Shown: piece by piece, positions 21,903-33,207 of the stretch | How the letters are laid out: each line of letters begins with the position of its first letter | Numbering within the stretch: position 1 is the stretch's first letter | Source of the DNA: Zygnema cylindricum | Taxonomy: Eukaryota; Streptophyta; Zygnematophyceae; Zygnematales; Zygnemataceae | NCBI GenBank assembly: GCA_037447655.1 | Contig: JBBHKE010002157.1 | Span: forward strand, 1 to 37,927 | Reading direction: 5' to 3' | DNA length: 37,927 bases | Notes under the pieces: generated by a model | Seen by the model: only the letters and a program-made list of their open reading frames with translations | Told to the model about the DNA's origin: nothing | Database searches by the model: none | Position numbers and translations under genes: made by a program

Positions 21903-22959
21903 TGAAACTCCGAGACCTCCATAAGTCCTCAGAGTGGATAGCTTCCAAGAAGCCTCTAGGATAACCCTGACCCCTTTGTGTTTCAGCAAAAATAACTGCC
22001 ACCCTGGCAAACAAAAACTCTGACCAACTTCACCCTTGTGAAGAGAAGACTCCACTGAGTCGATAGCAAAAATAATCTCTGGATTTACTCCCCTGAGCAG
22101 TAAGTTATGGAGGGTCAAAGTTGACCTTTTGTACAGAAGCTCTCTGGGAGAGAGGGTCATATCTTCTAATTTTTCTTAGTCCTATCTCTCTCACAGACTC
22201 TATCTACTGATGTACGGAGCCAATCAGATTTCAGTTTGGTACACAAAAGTACAGTTGCCGGTGTACTTTATCTACGGCCATTGTACGACATGGCCTAAAT
22301 GTCGACACGTGGTATGTCCGGATTCACTCCCTTAATCCTCGGAGATGCCGCGATCGAATGTCATTCCGCCACATGTCATCCGATGTGGCGATGACCACAA
22401 ACCGCCGAAATCATCTTCTGCGATCTCGGCGTTAATTTCGGTCGTCCGATTAAATTCACATTTAATCGTAGCCGTAATAAATACATGAGCGGTATTCGTT
22501 TCACTAAAGAATTAAATGCGCGGTATTGGTTTCTTATCCGTACCGGAATCCTTACTTTTACATTTACTAGATATATGTCTCCCGTAAACAGTTATAGTTA
22601 AATGAACTCTCCTACGTATAAATGTTTAAGTAATTATCAAACCATATAGTACATAACACTACTCCTAGACTTAGCGGCTAAGGCTATCGGCTACCGGCTG
22701 TCTGCCGGCCGGCAGGTACCAGGATAAAATCCTGTCGCCGCCACATATCTTTTAGTAAAGTAAACCCCTAACTAAAATATATTTTCCCGTAAACCTTTGG
22801 ATAGCCTAGGTAGCCATGGCTCTAGCTCCCTCTCCAATTTTTCAGTGACTGCGACAAGTTTGAGAAGTTGGAGAGACAAGTTAGAGGTAGACTGCCGCGG
22901 CTTCTTTCTTATTTCTATTTAGACCTAGAAAATACTTTAAAAGACCATTAATTTCTACA
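21903..22959 (-). repeat. Solo copia LTR in element D
   Basis: 1057-bp LTR from TGTAGAAATTAATGG (22959) to CGGAGTTTCA (21903), flanked by a perfect TACAT duplication (21898-21902 and 22960-22964). It splits the pol codons for CTRPD. Contains hairpins (22028-22043, 22048-22061), a G-box (22306-22311) and an antisense tRNA-like module (22663-22738). Confidence 0.93.
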
Positions 22960-22964
22960 TACAT

Positions 22965-23385
22965 TTTATAATGTAAATTAAATTACCAACAATATGAGGT
23001 TTATGGAATTCTCTCCGTAAACATTTTTTCTTCCTCATCCATCTCATCATTCAATATCAATATTCCTCCCTCTTCACTCCACTCTGATATTTTCTTTAGA
23101 TCCATGGAAGTAGTACATCCATTTGCTTTGTTCATCTGAAACTTTTCTAGCATATTACCAATAGCTTCCTTCTGGGTGAGTCTTATAATTAAGTTCCCTC
23201 TTTCCCTCTCCATTTGAATCCCCAAAATATACTTTGCTTCACCAAGGTCTTTCATGTCAAATATGCTTCTTAGATCCTATTTTAGTTTGTTAATCTTATC
23301 TAAAGGCTTGCTTAAGACTAACAAATCATCCACATAAATAGCAATAAATATCACTCCATTCTCATCCTCAAATAGACATTTAGAG
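22965..23385 (-). pseudogene. copia D RT fragment
   Basis: Reverse transcriptase segment: CLFEDENGVIFIAIYVDDLL (active-site YVDD intact), then after a stop MKDLGEAKYILGIQMERERG, EAIGNMLEKFQMNKAN and a broken VVGSLIYF region. Upstream RT sequence is missing. Confidence 0.85.
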
Positions 23386-24135
23386 TTATTTGAATTTATT
23401 CTTGTTGTTATACAACCACCGTTGCAGCAGGAGGACCAGCAGTAGTAGTGGAAGTAGACATGGAAAACAATAGAAGATATCAAGCATCTACTCAAAAGCC
23501 AACTTTCAGCTTTCACAAATTATGACTCATAAATGCCAATATGCCTCAAATTTCTCACAGTGATACAAACAAAGTCAACTGACAATTACCAAAATTGCAG
23601 CCCAAATGACCTAGTAAACCATAAGATATGATATATGGAAGTTTCCCAAAAACCGCCTTTAGAAAATCATATTCCCAAAAATGGATACTACAAAATCGGC
23701 TAAGTCCTAAATTATATACTCATAGTGAGTATCTATTGGTCTACACTAATTTGGGTAACTGTTATTGCCGGGTTTTACCCTGACTAACGACAAAGTATCC
23801 TACCTGTACGTTACTGTACTGTAGTACCTCAAAAACCCTCATTACTATTTTCCAAAAACCTAATTAATAGAACACTAATTTTTTATTACAATAAACTACA
23901 AAACAATGTTTATTTAGATAATTTTAGATATTGAACCGTACACAAAACGTTCTAGATGCTTAGTTAGCGGTAGTCGCTAAAGTCCAGCCGATTGTGGTCG
24001 TGTAGTACGAAGCACCTAAGTGCTTCGTCACTTGTGGTCCCACGTGAATCACACTTGTGATCCCTCATGAATCACGCTTGTGTTCCCAAGTGAATCGTGT
24101 CCGTTGGAACAAATTCAATCGACGATGGTACCGTC
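23386..24135. other. Unassigned stretch between copia fragments
   Basis: No gene or LTR match seen. A short minus-strand frame starts MSTSTTTAGPPAATVVV and stops at once; it could be the start of a foreign gag or chance. The right part holds a hairpin and short tandem repeats (24007-24094). Confidence 0.3.
24007..24094. repeat. Hairpin and three 21-23-bp repeats
   Basis: ACGAAGCAC-CTAA-GTGCTTCGT (24007-24028) is a perfect 9-bp hairpin. It is followed by three units of the form TCAC(N)CTTGTG(N)TCCC(N)TGAA at 24028, 24049 and 24072. Confidence 0.7.
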
Positions 24136-25145
24136 TGCAGTTCTGTGTCCTCGATTGGACTTTTTGAATTCATGAATCCTCTAGATAGTTTTTAACTTAC
24201 CCACTACAAGCCACAACCACAACAACCCAAGAAGGCAAATTGACAATCTGACTACACCCCTGTGCAGCCTGGACTCCCCCGAGTCCGCAGCAAAAAGAAT
24301 CAATGAAAACGACCAACCAGCCAATAAGTTATAATCCGGCAAAAATACCAATTATATACAAAGCTCTCTAAGAGAGAGGTGTCTACCTACCAAATTTACT
24401 AAGTCCTAAACTCCTCTCACAACCCCTATCTACTGAAGTACTAACCAATCACACGACTGTAAAGTAGAGAAAGGTACTACGGCCTATGTACTTTCTGTAC
24501 GTTCTGTGTACGACAAGGCCAGTGAGTGGACGCGTGTCACCATTCCACTTGTCCGTATGCTCCCTCGAATTATTGCGACCAAATGTTATCCCTCAATGTG
24601 GCGCTAGGTCATGCCACGTCCATAAACGCCAAAAGTGACCATTTCGCGATCTCGGCAGTGATAGACGTTGTCGGATTAAATCCGACATTAAATGTCGATC
24701 GTCGAAATAAATGTCTGATTCATTTGCTTCGTGTGAAATGACGTTGGCACTAAAACTTTGACTACTTCTATGTTCCTTTGTTCACATTTTAGTTAATCGG
24801 TTTCAGGACCATGTACATGTTTAAATATATATCACACACCGTGTAATTTAGTGAACTTCTACGACAGACTGGATAGAGCTAACGGCTACGCCATACTCTA
24901 CCGGTCGGAGGTTCGAGTCCTGTCGGACTCAACCTTTTGTTGAGAGTGACATAAATCACTCTTTAGTTATGCTGGTTGAACTAAGCCAGCCATGGCTCAA
25001 CCACCCTCTCTATCCTTCAGTGACAACAACAAGTATGGTGGTTAGTGAGAGGAGGTGGAGGTAGGCTGTCCGCCCTTTTCTTTTCCTTTTTATACTGATA
25101 TATTTAGACCTAGAAAATATCTTTATAAATCTAATAATTTCAACA
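24136..25145 (-). repeat. 3' LTR of copia E
   Basis: 1010 bp from TGTTGAAATTATTAG (25145) to AGAACTGCA (24136). Hairpins GGACTC-GGGG-GAGTCC and CTGCAC-AGGG-GTGTAG (24252-24286), TATA-like TATATAAT (24358-24351), GTAC palindrome (24464-24500) and antisense tRNA-like module (24864-24928) with a perfect B-box GGTTCGAGTCC. PPT-like AAAATAAAGGGAG precedes it (25158-25146). Confidence 0.88.
24864..24928 (+). other. tRNA-like module antisense to LTR E
   Basis: ACTGGATAGAGCTAACGG (A-box-like) and GGTTCGAGTCC (B-box consensus GGTTCGANTCC) about 37 nt apart. A nearly identical copy is at 26236-26299. No complete cloverleaf. Confidence 0.6.
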
Positions 25146-25163
25146 CTCCCTTTATTTTCTAGT

Positions 25164-25805
25164 CTAATTTAACTTCAGTTTTAGTCCACACTTATCTCTG
25201 CAATATTTTAACTTAGGAGAAGGCACCAATTTTGTCATCATATCAGCCATCATTCCCTCATCATATCTATATACAATATTCACAATCTTATTCTCAACTT
25301 TTTCTCTCACAAAACTCAATCTTATATCCATATGTTTAGCCTTAAAATGATTATTAAGATTAGTTGCAATTGCAATGGCAGCTTGATTATCACAAAACAC
25401 TTCATGCACTCCCTCCTTCATATACCCCAATTCTCGCAATAAAGACTTGACCCACATCAACTCTTTCACATCAGAACAAGAGGCTATGTACTCAGCCTCC
25501 ATAGTAGACTGAGCAACCATCTTTTGTAGCTTACTGCTCCAACAGGAAGCACCTTCCCCCACATACAACATATACCCAAAAGTGCATTTTCTCATATGTG
25601 CATCCCCATAACTGGCATCACTCCAAGTAGTGATGTCAGTGTGCTCCCCTCCCAAATGCAACCATAACTCTCTAGTTCCCACCAGATATCTCATGACTCT
25701 CTTGGCTGCCTCCCAGTCTCTCTTCCTAAGATCATTAAGACTCTTATTGAGTAATCCAACTGTTGCCGCTATGTCCGGCCTGGTACAGTTTATAAAATAG
25801 ATCAA
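25164..25805 (-). pseudogene. copia E RNase H domain, frame open
   Basis: 213-codon open frame, the best-kept RNase H here: IYFINCTRPDIAATVGLLNK, TDITTWSDASYGDAHMRKC, AQSTMEAEYIASCSDVKEL, VFCDNQAAIAIATNLNNHFK, MADMMTKLVPSPK. Catalytic Asp, Glu and Asp (SDASYGD, MEAEY, CDNQAA) are present. It is only the tail of pol: upstream of IYFINC a deletion removed the residues normally joining it to RT. It cannot be an independent gene. Confidence 0.88.
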
Positions 25806-25841
25806 ACTCTCCTCCTTCTACACTCCCATCTCTTACTTTTT

Positions 25842-26100
25842 TCAAGTCCATGGGAGTGGTACAACTGTTAGCCTTTTCCATCTAGAATTTCTGAAGCATA
25901 TTGCATATTGTTTCTTTCTGAGTAAGTCTGATGTCTTTTTCCCCTTATCTCTCTCCAATTGGATCCTCAAAATGAATCTTGCCTCACCTAAATCCTTCAT
26001 ATCGAATCTGCTTCTAAGATCTTTCTTTAGCCTATTAATCTTTTCCAAAGACTTACTGAGCACATACAAATCATCCACATAGATTGCAATAAAAATAAAA
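25842..26100 (-). pseudogene. copia E RT fragment
   Basis: RT from IFIAIYVDDLYVLSKS to DLGEARFILRIQLERDKGKK, followed by a frameshift and, in the other frame, a stop (LQKF*MEKANSCTTPMDLKK). YVDD intact. Its upstream edge (26100) is joined not to RT but to the middle of an LTR. Confidence 0.85.
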
Positions 26101-26426
26101 ATTGTGAAATGACGTCTGCAATGAAACTTTGACTAATTCTCTGTTCCTTTGTTCACATTTTAGTTTAGCGTTTTCAGGACCATGTACATGTTTAAATATA
26201 TATCACACCCCTTGTAATTTACCAGACTTCTACGACACACTGGATAGAGCTAACGGCTACGCCGTACAATACCGGTCGGAGGTTCGAGTCCTGCCGGACT
26301 CAACCTTTTGTTGTTAGTGACATAAGTCACTATTTACTCTTGCCTGCTGAACTAAGGCAGCCATGGCTCAACCACCCTCTTCTATCTTTCAGTGACTACT
26401 ACAAGTATGGTGGTTAGAGAGAGGAG
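26101..26426 (-). repeat. LTR fragment joined to RT (first part)
   Basis: Matches positions 24731-25060 of LTR E. It contains a tRNA-like module (26236-26299). The remainder of the fragment is at 37025-37112, separated by the plus-strand element F and its AGGAG duplication. Together they form the first ~410 bp of an LTR. Confidence 0.82.
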
Positions 26427-27577
26427 TGTTGATATTTGTGTATTTTATAGGTCTATATTAGGATAGAAAAAGGCAAATGAAGTCTGCCTTTAACTCCCTT
26501 CTCCAAGCCCCCACACTTGTTGTAGTCATTGAAGGCTGGATAGGGAGTTAGAGCCATGGCTGCCTAGGCCTTCTAGTGAGACAAGAGTAGAAATTGGTAA
26601 ACTTACCAAAAATAGATTTGACGGACCTAGGAATTGATCTTGGTACTTTCCGTCCGTCAGATTACTTGCAGCCGTTAGCTTTGTCCGTTTAGTCTAGACC
26701 AATGCTGAAGTATATACGGTTAGATAAATATTTAAACATGTACGCATAGACGAATTCATTTAACGGCCCCAATAGCTTCTTAGTACATAAATACAGTTTA
26801 GAATAGTACGGTTTACGATACATCGCAAAACAAATACCGCGCACATATTTTCGACAATTAGAATTAAATGTCGGTCTTCTTTGACGGTCCAGGTGCGAGC
26901 TTGAATCCCGGAATGGCCGCCTTGGCGTTTTTAGACGTGGCGTGACCGAGCGACACGTGGAGAGAAAACATTTGGTTGCGAGAATTCCGCGGAGCATAAG
27001 GACGAGTGAAATACGGACACGCGTCCACTCAATGGCCATGACGTACACAGACCGTACAAAAAGTACATCGGCCGTAGTACCTTTTTTGTACGGTACAGTC
27101 ATATGATTGGTTCGTACATCAATACTAGGGGGCTTAGAGAGGGGTTTTAGGACTTAGAATATTTTGGTAGGTAGCCGCCTCTCTCCCAAAGAGCATTTTT
27201 GTATAAAAGGCTAACTTTGGCAAGCCATAACTATAAACTCAGTTGACAATTTTTCAGTGATTTTTTTTGTTGCGGACTCAGGAGAGTCCAAGCTACACAG
27301 AAGTGTGGTTAGTCAAAGTGTTTGCCTGCCAGGGTTGCTGCATTTTTAAGGGAAAGTCAAAGTGGGGAATGTTATCCAAAACTCATATTCTAACTTTGCA
27401 TTTTGTGGTGGAACTAAGTACACAGATAGTCTTATTTCACAAGGTGGAAGTTGTAATGGGGTTCTGATTGTCAAAGGGTCAATAATTTGGGTTTATATAA
27501 ACTTGGAGTCGGGACTATCTAGATTAGTTTATTTAAATCTGCGAATTCTTTGTGGCAATGGAGCCCATAGAATATCA
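26427..27577 (+). repeat. 5' LTR of element F
   Basis: 1151 bp, TGTTGATATTTGTG to AGAATATCA. Antisense tRNA-like module (26620-26700), G-box (26954-26959), palindrome GTACAAAAAGTAC...GTACCTTTTTTGTAC (27054-27091), TATA box (27202-27209), hairpins (27274-27289, 27293-27308), gag ATG (27558). The partner LTR differs by many substitutions and indels. Confidence 0.92.
27202..27209 (+). promoter_or_regulatory. TATA box of element F LTR
   Basis: TATAAAAG, also at 2518-2525 and 36650-36657 in the sister LTRs. Predicted RNA start about 30 bp downstream, which places the paired hairpins in the RNA leader. Confidence 0.6.
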
Positions 27578-28412
27578 GGTTATCGGCCCACCATATAGTG
27601 TGCATATGTTTGATGGAACAGACTTCACTTATTGGGAGTTCACGAAGGAGGGATTGCTTTTTGAAAAGCACTTATGGGGAATTCTTTCGGGACAAGTGAG
27701 GTGTCCGCCACCGGGCTTTGGAGGAACTCACTATGGAAAATCATTTAGGACTTTCCAGAAAACCAACCGAAGTAAAGATGCAACGAAAGGTGAAGGGAAA
27801 ATCATTTCTATGGAAGGGGGAAAAAGGGAGAAGGATAAAGGGACACCGATGGTGAGGGGAGCTAGGCTCTTGGCTACGGTTCCACTTGTGGAGGTCATAA
27901 CTAAACCAAAAACTGAAGAAAAAGACAAGAAAATTTGGGAATAAAAAAACACTATAGCAAAACATCTCATACTTAGATATGTGTCTAAGTCCATAGCTAT
28001 CACTCTTTTAAATCTAACGAAGTCTTTGGAAATCTGGGAAACACTAATTCAGATTTATAAGAGTGAGACCATACAGAGGTAGCAGTTAGTAAAACAGGAA
28101 ATAGAGGCCTATGTTTATAAAGGCGGTAACATGATAGAGTTTTGCAATGATATTGCAGCGTTATATGTTGAGCTTTCTAGTGTGCGATATGCAGAATCTG
28201 AGGAGAGAACTATTAATACACTAATCATTAAACTCCCATATGAGTACGAAGACATCATTTACCGTATGCAGGGAATGGATGGCTCCTCATGAACTTGGAG
28301 CATTACCATGGGGATAATTATTGTGAATGAAAGCACTTTGGAGCTTCGTAGGGGAACTAATAGGGTGAATGCATTTACAACAGGTGGTGACTGGCAGAAC
28401 CGTGATGAGAAG
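27558..28412 (+). pseudogene. Element F gag, N-terminal part
   Basis: The frame opens at ATG 27558 inside the LTR and crosses the PBS (EYQVIGPP). Motifs: VHMFDGTDFTYWEF, LWGILSGQVRCPPPGF, ILRYVSKSIAITLLNL, IEAYVYKGGNMIEFCNDIAA (UBN2-type core). In-frame stops at 27942 (TAA), 28080 (TAG) and 28290 (TGA), with no frameshift up to the insertion of element G after GAT GAG AAG. Reading continues at 34742. Confidence 0.85.
27578..27592 (+). other. PBS of element F
   Basis: GGTTATCGGCCCACC, one mismatch to the half-tRNA-iMet site, immediately after the LTR end. Confidence 0.82.
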
Positions 28413-29008
28413 TGTTGAAAAGAGAGGTATTTTGTAGTCTTTCTTGTGGACTTACTGCAACCCTCATACTTGTCGCAGTCACTGAGGACCTGCAGACAGC
28501 CATGGCTGCCTGCTGCAGCTAAAGGAGACAGGCAGATCTTCCGGTACAGTTTTTCTGCAAAATATAACTGCCACTTGAAGGACTTGATCCAGTGACCTCT
28601 GGATGATAACCGTACGGACTAGCCGAGCGCCTTATCCAGTAAGTCTTGAAGAAATAGATAAATGAATATGGCGCGATATTTATTTAATGCCATACCGCGC
28701 CGGACATTTCATTTAACTAATTACGGGACGATTCATGCATGGAAACATACCGGTCCGCACGAAATCGGGACCGCACGAAATATACGAAATTAACATTTAA
28801 TTTTCGACGGACGAAATCAAATGTTTAGATCTGATCGAACGGCTCACAGTGGAGCCGGAATGCCGGAATAGCCGTTTGACGGTTTGCGGACCAGATGTCG
28901 GTGGATGACACGTGGCAACATATGGTTGGGTAGCGGATATCACGGGAGGAGCAACTACGACTCCGGAACTGACACGCGTCAGCGGAACGGCCATGCCGTA
29001 CTATGGTC

Positions 29009-29045
29009 GTACAAGAAGTACAGCGGTACCTGTACCTTCTTGTAC
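29009..29045 (+). promoter_or_regulatory. GTAC-bounded palindrome in U3
   Basis: GTACAAGAAGTACAG, six-nt centre CGGTAC, then CTGTACCTTCTTGTAC: 15 paired bases with one bulge. The equivalent site in the other LTR families keeps the dyad although its sequence differs. About 110 bp upstream of the TATA-like box. Confidence 0.6.
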
Positions 29046-29224
29046 TTTACAGTCTTATGATTGGTCGAAGTACCTTAGTAGTAGGCTTAGAGAGGTAGCT
29101 TAGGACTTAGAATATTTTTAGTTTTCCAGCCTCTCTCCCAAAGTGCACTTGTATTTATAGACCAACTTTGGTCAGCCATAACTTAATGCTCAGGTGAGCA
29201 AATTCAGTGATTCTTTTTGCTGCG

Positions 29225-29258
29225 GACTCAGGGGAGTCTAGGCTACACAAGGGTGTAG
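29225..29258 (+). promoter_or_regulatory. Paired hairpins in LTR G leader
   Basis: GACTC-AGGG-GAGTC then CTACAC-AAGG-GTGTAG. The 3' LTR copy (34577-34611) reads GGACTC-AAGG-GAGTCC and CTACAT-AGGG-GTGTAG, where the C-to-T change keeps a G-U pair. Confidence 0.65.
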
Positions 29259-29363
29259 TTGGTCAAAGATTTTGCGTCCCAGGGTGGGACTTATTCATTG
29301 TCAAAGTCAAAAGTGCATATACTATCCTAGAGGCTTCACATAAGCTGGACATTGTGTGTACCA

Positions 29364-32300
29364 ATGGAGGTCACAGAATTACAGGTTATGGGCCCACCCT
29401 CTAGGGTGCCCATTTTCAATGGAACAGGGTTTATTTATTGAGAAACTATAATGAGGGGTGCAATTTTTGAAAAAAGGCTTTGGGGAATTGTGAGTGGTCG
29501 TGTGCGACGACCATCTGCAAAATTGGGGGTTCAACCAGGGTTTGGAGGATCTCGGTTCACAGGAGGATCTGCGGGGGCAGACGAGGTAGAGGATGTTGGA
29601 GAAAGCATTGTGTCGGACATAGGGAAGGAGAAGGGGAAGGAGAAACTCACACCGATGCCTATTGGATCGGTTCCGATAGTAGATGTTCAAAAAACTGAGG
29701 CTAATGATAGTGAAATCTGGGATTTCAACAATACGGTGGCGACTCATTTTATTCTCGGGCGTCTCACACAGGCAATGGCTACACCTCATCTTCATGTTGA
29801 CGAGGCAAACGAGTTGTGGGAGGATCTTGTCAACATTTACAAGAGTGGTACGATTCAGCAGCAGAAGCTGGCTGATCAAAAGGTACAAGCATATGTATAC
29901 AAAGGGGGAAAGATGTTAGATTTTTGTAATGACTTGGCTGGGTTATTTATGGAGTTGGAGAGTGCAGGGAAAAGGGAGACCGAGAAAGAGAAGGTGAATA
30001 CTTTGTTGATGAAACTCCCAGATGATTATGAAAACATTGTTAACAGGGTTCAGGACTTGCCAGATCATCGATGGATCAGGAACTCTGTTGTGGGAATGAT
30101 TTTGGTTCGGGAAAGCACAATTGAGATTCGGAGAGGGGGAAAGAGTGTTCAAGGATTGGCTGCTGGTACTAACTGGGGGGATAAGGATTCCAAGAAACCT
30201 TATGGGAATTTTGGTGGAGGAGGAAGAGGAAACCATGACGGACCTGGACCAAGGGCTCCAAAGGGGCTTTGCCATTTTTGTAAGAAGCCGGGACACTACA
30301 TGGTGGAGTGCACTAAGTTGACGGAGTTAAGATTGAAGGAAGAATCGATTGGAAAACCGGCCGGAAGGAAAAAGAAGGCATTTGTTGCGACACAAGTCGT
30401 GGGAGAGGATTCCGATGATGACGATGGAGAACTTCTCCTCGACGAGGAGTTGGAGGTGAAAGGTGAGCCAGAGATTCCAAGGAGGCAAAAGTGTGCTTTC
30501 GGTGGAGTGAAAGAAGCTCCTGAAGAAGGATGGATCATTGGTTCAGGAGCCTCTATGCATATGTGTAGAGAAAAACCATTGTTTACCAAAATGAGAAAGA
30601 TCCCTACTGTAGAGATAGAGTATGGGGATGGGAGGATAGTGACCACTAATTCAGTGGGATCAGTAGATTTGAGGGTCCTAGTTGATGGAAAGACATCTAT
30701 AGTCACTTTCTCTGATGTTCTTTTTATTCCAGAGCTGAACAAAAATCTTATCTCTACGTCGTTCTTAGATGATAATGGCTTTGAGACTAGTACTAAGAAA
30801 GGAGTCTTCGTTGCTAGTTATGAGAATGAAGTGTACTTCACAGCTGAAAAGGGTAGCCAAGGAATGTTTAGGTTGAATTTGAGTAATGGAAAGACGGGAG
30901 TTTACTATGCGGGTATAAGTGATTTGATGATGTGGCATAAAAGATTGGGACATGTGCATCTAGATAGATTGAAGGAAATGAAGAAAACGGGTGTAGTTGA
31001 GGGCATACATTTTGGAGATAATGAGACTTTGGATGATTGTAGTGGGTGTGCTCAAGGAAAGGCCCACAGATTGCCTTTTCCAAAAGCCGCAACATATAAG
31101 GGTGAAAAGGTTTTAGATTTGGTTCACAATGACATATGGGGACCGGCTAAAGTGTCATCAGTTGGAGGGAAAAGATTTATGCTTACTATTACTGATGATT
31201 GGCCTAGATACTCTAGAGTATATTTCTTGAAAAACAAATCTGAGGCTTCGGCTTACTTTAAAGAATATAAATCATGGAGTGAAACGCTTCATGAGACACC
31301 TATAAAGAGAGTGAGAAGTGATAATGGGGGGGAATTCACTTCTAATGAATTTGAGGATTACTTGAAAGAGGAAGGGGTTCAACACCAAAAGACTATCCCA
31401 AAGAATCCAGAACAAAATGGTGTAGCCGAGAGACTAAATCGGACATTAAGTGATAGTGCCCGTAGCATGTTGACGGATAAAAAGATAAGGAAAAGCTTTT
31501 GGGCAGAAGCCATGAATTGTGCTAACTATCTCAAAAATATAGTCCTTACCTCAGCTGTAAAAGGTCAAACATCCTATGAAAGATGGACCGGGAGAAAACC
31601 CAACATATCACACTTAAAGGTGTTTGGAAGTCAAGTGCTTAGTTTAAACACAGAAAAATCTGATTGGAAGTTAGATGCTAGAGGAAAGTCGGGATACTTA
31701 CTTGGGTATGATGAGAACGTAAAAGGGTATAGAGTTTATGATCTCGGAAGAGAAGATATAATTCTAGTGAAACACTTGGTAGTTATGGATGAAGGAAAAT
31801 CCATAGATCCCTTTAAGTACACTAAACCGGTCAGAATTAGAATTGAATCCGAAAGTGAGTTAGATTCAGATTCTACTAACCGAACTCCGGTTCAGCCTGA
31901 CTTTGCAGAGAGAGAAGAAAAACTGACCAAAAGTGATCCTCTCTTGGAGTCACAACATCATGTTCAAACCGAGGAAAAAAACGAAGAAAGACTGGAAATA
32001 GACGATGAACGTTCGGAGATGGACTCCACGGATAGGGGAGAAGGCGAAGTTGTTTGGAGAAACCCAAGATTACCCTCCATTCCAGCATCAGAGTTTGTAG
32101 GAGGAAAGAGAACCAGCAAGAGACTTCAAGAGAGACAAGTGAACAACAAGGTAACTAAGCTGTCAAATTTGAGTGAACCTCAGACTTACTCGGATGCGAT
32201 TAATAGTCGGGAAAGTAGTAGATGGGTGACAGATATTAATGATGAGATGGCTTCCATTATGGAAGCAAACACTTGGGAGTTGGTGGATTGTCCTCCGGAT

Positions 32301-32576
32301 AGAAAGCCAATAGGATGCAAGTGGGTATTTAAGTTGAAGCTCAATCCAGATAACACTATCGAGCGATACAAGGCCAGATTAGTGGCAAAGGGGTTCACAC
32401 AGAAGGAGGGAATCGATTATGAGGAGACCTTTGCTCCGGTTGTTAGATTCCCCTTCGTCCGGATTTTACTTAGTCTCGTGGCAGCGGAAGACATGGAAGT
32501 GCACCAGATAGACATCAAAACTGCTTTCTTACACGGAGAATTGGAGGAAGAGATTTTCATGAGACAACCGGAATGA
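29364..32576 (+). pseudogene. Element G gag-protease-integrase-RT (one frame)
   Basis: The frame starts at ATG 29364, inside the LTR, crosses the PBS (LQVMGPP) and, after a TGA at 29439 (Trp codon in sister copies), stays open from 29451 for 1041 codons. Order: FNGTGFIY; acidic gag insert; UBN2-type core QAYVYKGGKMLDFCND; zinc knuckle CHFCKKPGHYMVEC (30270-30311); protease WIIGSGASMHMC, where the catalytic Asp is Gly (GGT at 30540); integrase HHCC (MWHKRLGHVHL, CSGCAQGKAHRL) and DDE core (VHNDIWGP, RSDNGGEF, NPEQNGVAERL) intact; acidic linker; RT GCKWVFKLKLNPD, QIDIKTAFLHGELEEEIF. It ends at TGA 32574 followed by a 7-base loss relative to element C. Confidence 0.93.
29384..29398 (+). other. 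PBS of element G
   Basis: GGTTATGGGCCCACC, complementary over 15 nt to an initiator-tRNA anticodon stem-loop with a GTGGG stem. No spacer after the LTR. Confidence 0.88.
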
Positions 32577-33207
32577 TTTGTGGAGAAGAAAGCAAGGTGT
32601 GTAGATTGATAAAGTCCCTTTATGGACTTAAGCAAGCTCCTCGCCAGTGGAACAAAAAACTGGATGAGTTCTTGACGAATTTGGGATATATCCGGATAAG
32701 TTCGGATCATTCGATCTACTTATTTGAGGATGAGGAAGGTATAATTTTCATTGCCATATATGTTGATGATCTGCTTGTGTTAAGTAAATCAATGGTGAAA
32801 ATTAATAGATTGAAAAAGGATCTAAAGAGTAGATTTGAAATGAAAGATTTGGGGGAGGCAAAGTACATATTGGGAATTCAAATGGAGAGGGATAGAGAAA
32901 AGAAGATAATTAGACTAACTCAAAAGGAAGCAATTGGGAATATGCTTGAAAAATTTCAAATGGAAAAAGCAAATAGTTGTACAACTCCAATGGACTTAAA
33001 GAAGGGAAATGAGGGGAGCTCAGAAGAGGGAGTCTTGATTTTGGATGATGAGCTAGGACCTGAGGAGAGCAAGTTCATGCAAACTATTCCGTACAGACAG
33101 GTTGTCGGTAGTTTGATCTACTTTATGAACTCTACTCGTCCTGATATAGCTGCAGCTGTGGGAGTATTAAGTAGGAGTCTGAATGATCCTAGGAAAAAAG
33201 ATTGGAA
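32577..33207 (+). pseudogene. Element G RT, C-terminal part
   Basis: Shifted frame after 32576: KVCRLIKSLYGLKQAPRQWN, YVDD (32759-32770, intact), MKDLGEAKYILGIQMERD, VVGSLIYFMNSTRPDIAAAV. A one-base loss at about 33203 (GATTGGAAGCGG for GATTGGGAAGCGG) ends this frame. Confidence 0.92.

Larger units (their letters stand above)
20356..23385 (-). mobile_element. copia element D, 5'-truncated
   Basis: Minus-strand remains: 3' LTR (20356-21249), PPT-like tract (21250-21262), RNase H (21264-21902), then, across a solo LTR insertion, RT (22965-23385). The match ends abruptly at about 23385 within RT just upstream of the YVDD region, so integrase, gag and 5' LTR are absent here. Confidence 0.8.
28413..29383 (+). 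repeat. 5' LTR of element G
   Basis: TGTTGAAAAGAG to AGAATTACA. Antisense tRNA-like module (28578-28650; reverse strand has ACTGGATAAGGCGC and GGATCAAGTCC), G-box (28909-28914), GTAC palindrome (29009-29045), TATTTATA box (29152-29159), paired hairpins (29225-29258), gag ATG (29364). Confidence 0.93.

Noticed and set aside
24007-24094. CRISPR array
   Set aside because: Only three adjacent repeats with almost no spacers, in a eukaryotic transposon-rich context.
25164-25805. Stand-alone RNase H gene
   Set aside because: The open frame is the tail of pol, lies directly before a PPT and LTR, and lacks its own promoter and start context.
29379-29888. Minus-strand ORFs opposite gag-pol of element G
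   Set aside because: Shadows of the gag-pol frame with no recognisable motifs.
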